A stretch of DNA of 64,000 nt from Phycisphaerae bacterium. Lineage in GTDB: Bacteria > Planctomycetota > Phycisphaerae > UBA1845 > Fen-1342. The stretch's first letter is position 1. The number at the start of each line of letters is the position of its first letter. The stretch lies in assembly GCA_028277645.1 (NCBI GenBank), contig JANQFV010000051.1, positions 61,376 through 125,375 on the forward strand, given 5' to 3'. The position numbers and the translations under genes were made by a program. Under the pieces are notes generated by a model, which searched no databases, was not told the origin of the DNA, and was given only the letters and a program-made list of their open reading frames with translations. Shown piece after piece: positions 63,917 through 64,000 of this stretch.

Positions 63917-64000
63917 CGGATCGAGGATTCGCAGACAGCGTTGGCTCATGGCGAGTGTGACCATGGCGACGAAGTGGGTGGCGAGCTTCTCGAATCGTGT
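63902..64000 (-). CDS. C-terminal end of an IS5-like transposase (5' cut by window edge)
   Basis: Reading leftwards from the window end, the frame gives TRFEKLATHFVAMVTLAMSQ then RCLRILDPSNRT and a stop (complement CTA at 63902-63904). The FEKLATHFVAMV-LA pattern is the usual C-terminus of IS5-family transposases. It overlaps the last codons of the acetyltransferase pseudogene by 15 bp, so an IS probably sits at this point with its end near the CTAG at 63902-63905. Confidence 0.7.
   Translation of the reverse strand, partial: TRFEKLATHFVAMVTLAMSQRCLRILDPSNRT

Overview
The window is GC-rich bacterial DNA whose gene content and protein style point to a planctomycete, most likely of the Phycisphaerae type. 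This is an inference from gene families, not a taxonomic search. The pointers are secreted proteins with dockerin-like tails built on a GDINPFV motif, thrombospondin type-3 calcium repeats, a Ser/Thr kinase-TPR protein coupled to an ECF sigma factor, and many short lipoproteins. An LPS-core gene cluster indicates a Gram-negative envelope.

Layout. 1-5 kb: end of a BatA-like membrane protein, a lipoprotein, a GHL10 glycoside-hydrolase-like lipoprotein, a CBM9-like protein and an SDR dehydrogenase. 5-12.6 kb: mfd, then a leftward cluster rph / lipoprotein / rdgB / GT-C glycosyltransferase, and rplU. 12.8-15.5 kb: aceE. 15.6-17.9 kb: two tandem secreted proteins sharing an apparently undescribed N-terminal domain. 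18-25.5 kb: aroA, an XRE/S24-like regulator, an FHA protein, hemW, a DUF3060-like lipoprotein, a sulfatase-fold hydrolase and a YigZ-family protein. 25.5-30.5 kb: a POT-like transporter with a large soluble insert, an NAD-type isocitrate dehydrogenase and a complete IS. 30.5-38.7 kb: methyltransferases, DUF1579 and DUF899 proteins, an RmlD-like reductase, NADP-type icd and rpoN. 38.9-42.3 kb: a membrane GT-C-like protein and an MFS-PlsC fusion. 42.5-47.6 kb: a rightward envelope operon (TlyA-like methyltransferase, GT9 heptosyltransferase, two LPS-kinase-like proteins, GT4). 47.6-52.8 kb: a leftward operon (Sm-like protein, dipeptide epimerase, rnpA, diacylglycerol glycosyltransferase, GT2, BshC-like). 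53-64 kb: recO, a WD40-dockerin protein, a Lon-N protein, a collagen-like lipoprotein, the ECF sigma-kinase pair, a large matrixin metalloprotease, and a decayed serine acetyltransferase with an IS5-like transposase end at the window edge.

The most interesting signals are not single genes. (i) Two hairpin-forming G/C-rich repeats sit in frame inside mfd and are translated into Gly/Lys/Pro/His-rich loops. (ii) About ten genes have a -10-like hexamer exactly 6-8 nt before the start codon and no Shine-Dalgarno, which suggests widespread leaderless transcription, while other genes in the window have strong Shine-Dalgarno sequences. (iii) A dispersed palindromic repeat recurs in intergenic spaces, and one copy appears split at its centre by an IS. 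(iv) Two tandem proteins share a new domain, and two proteins share a Cys-containing C-terminal sorting-like tail. No CRISPR array, tRNA or rRNA was seen.
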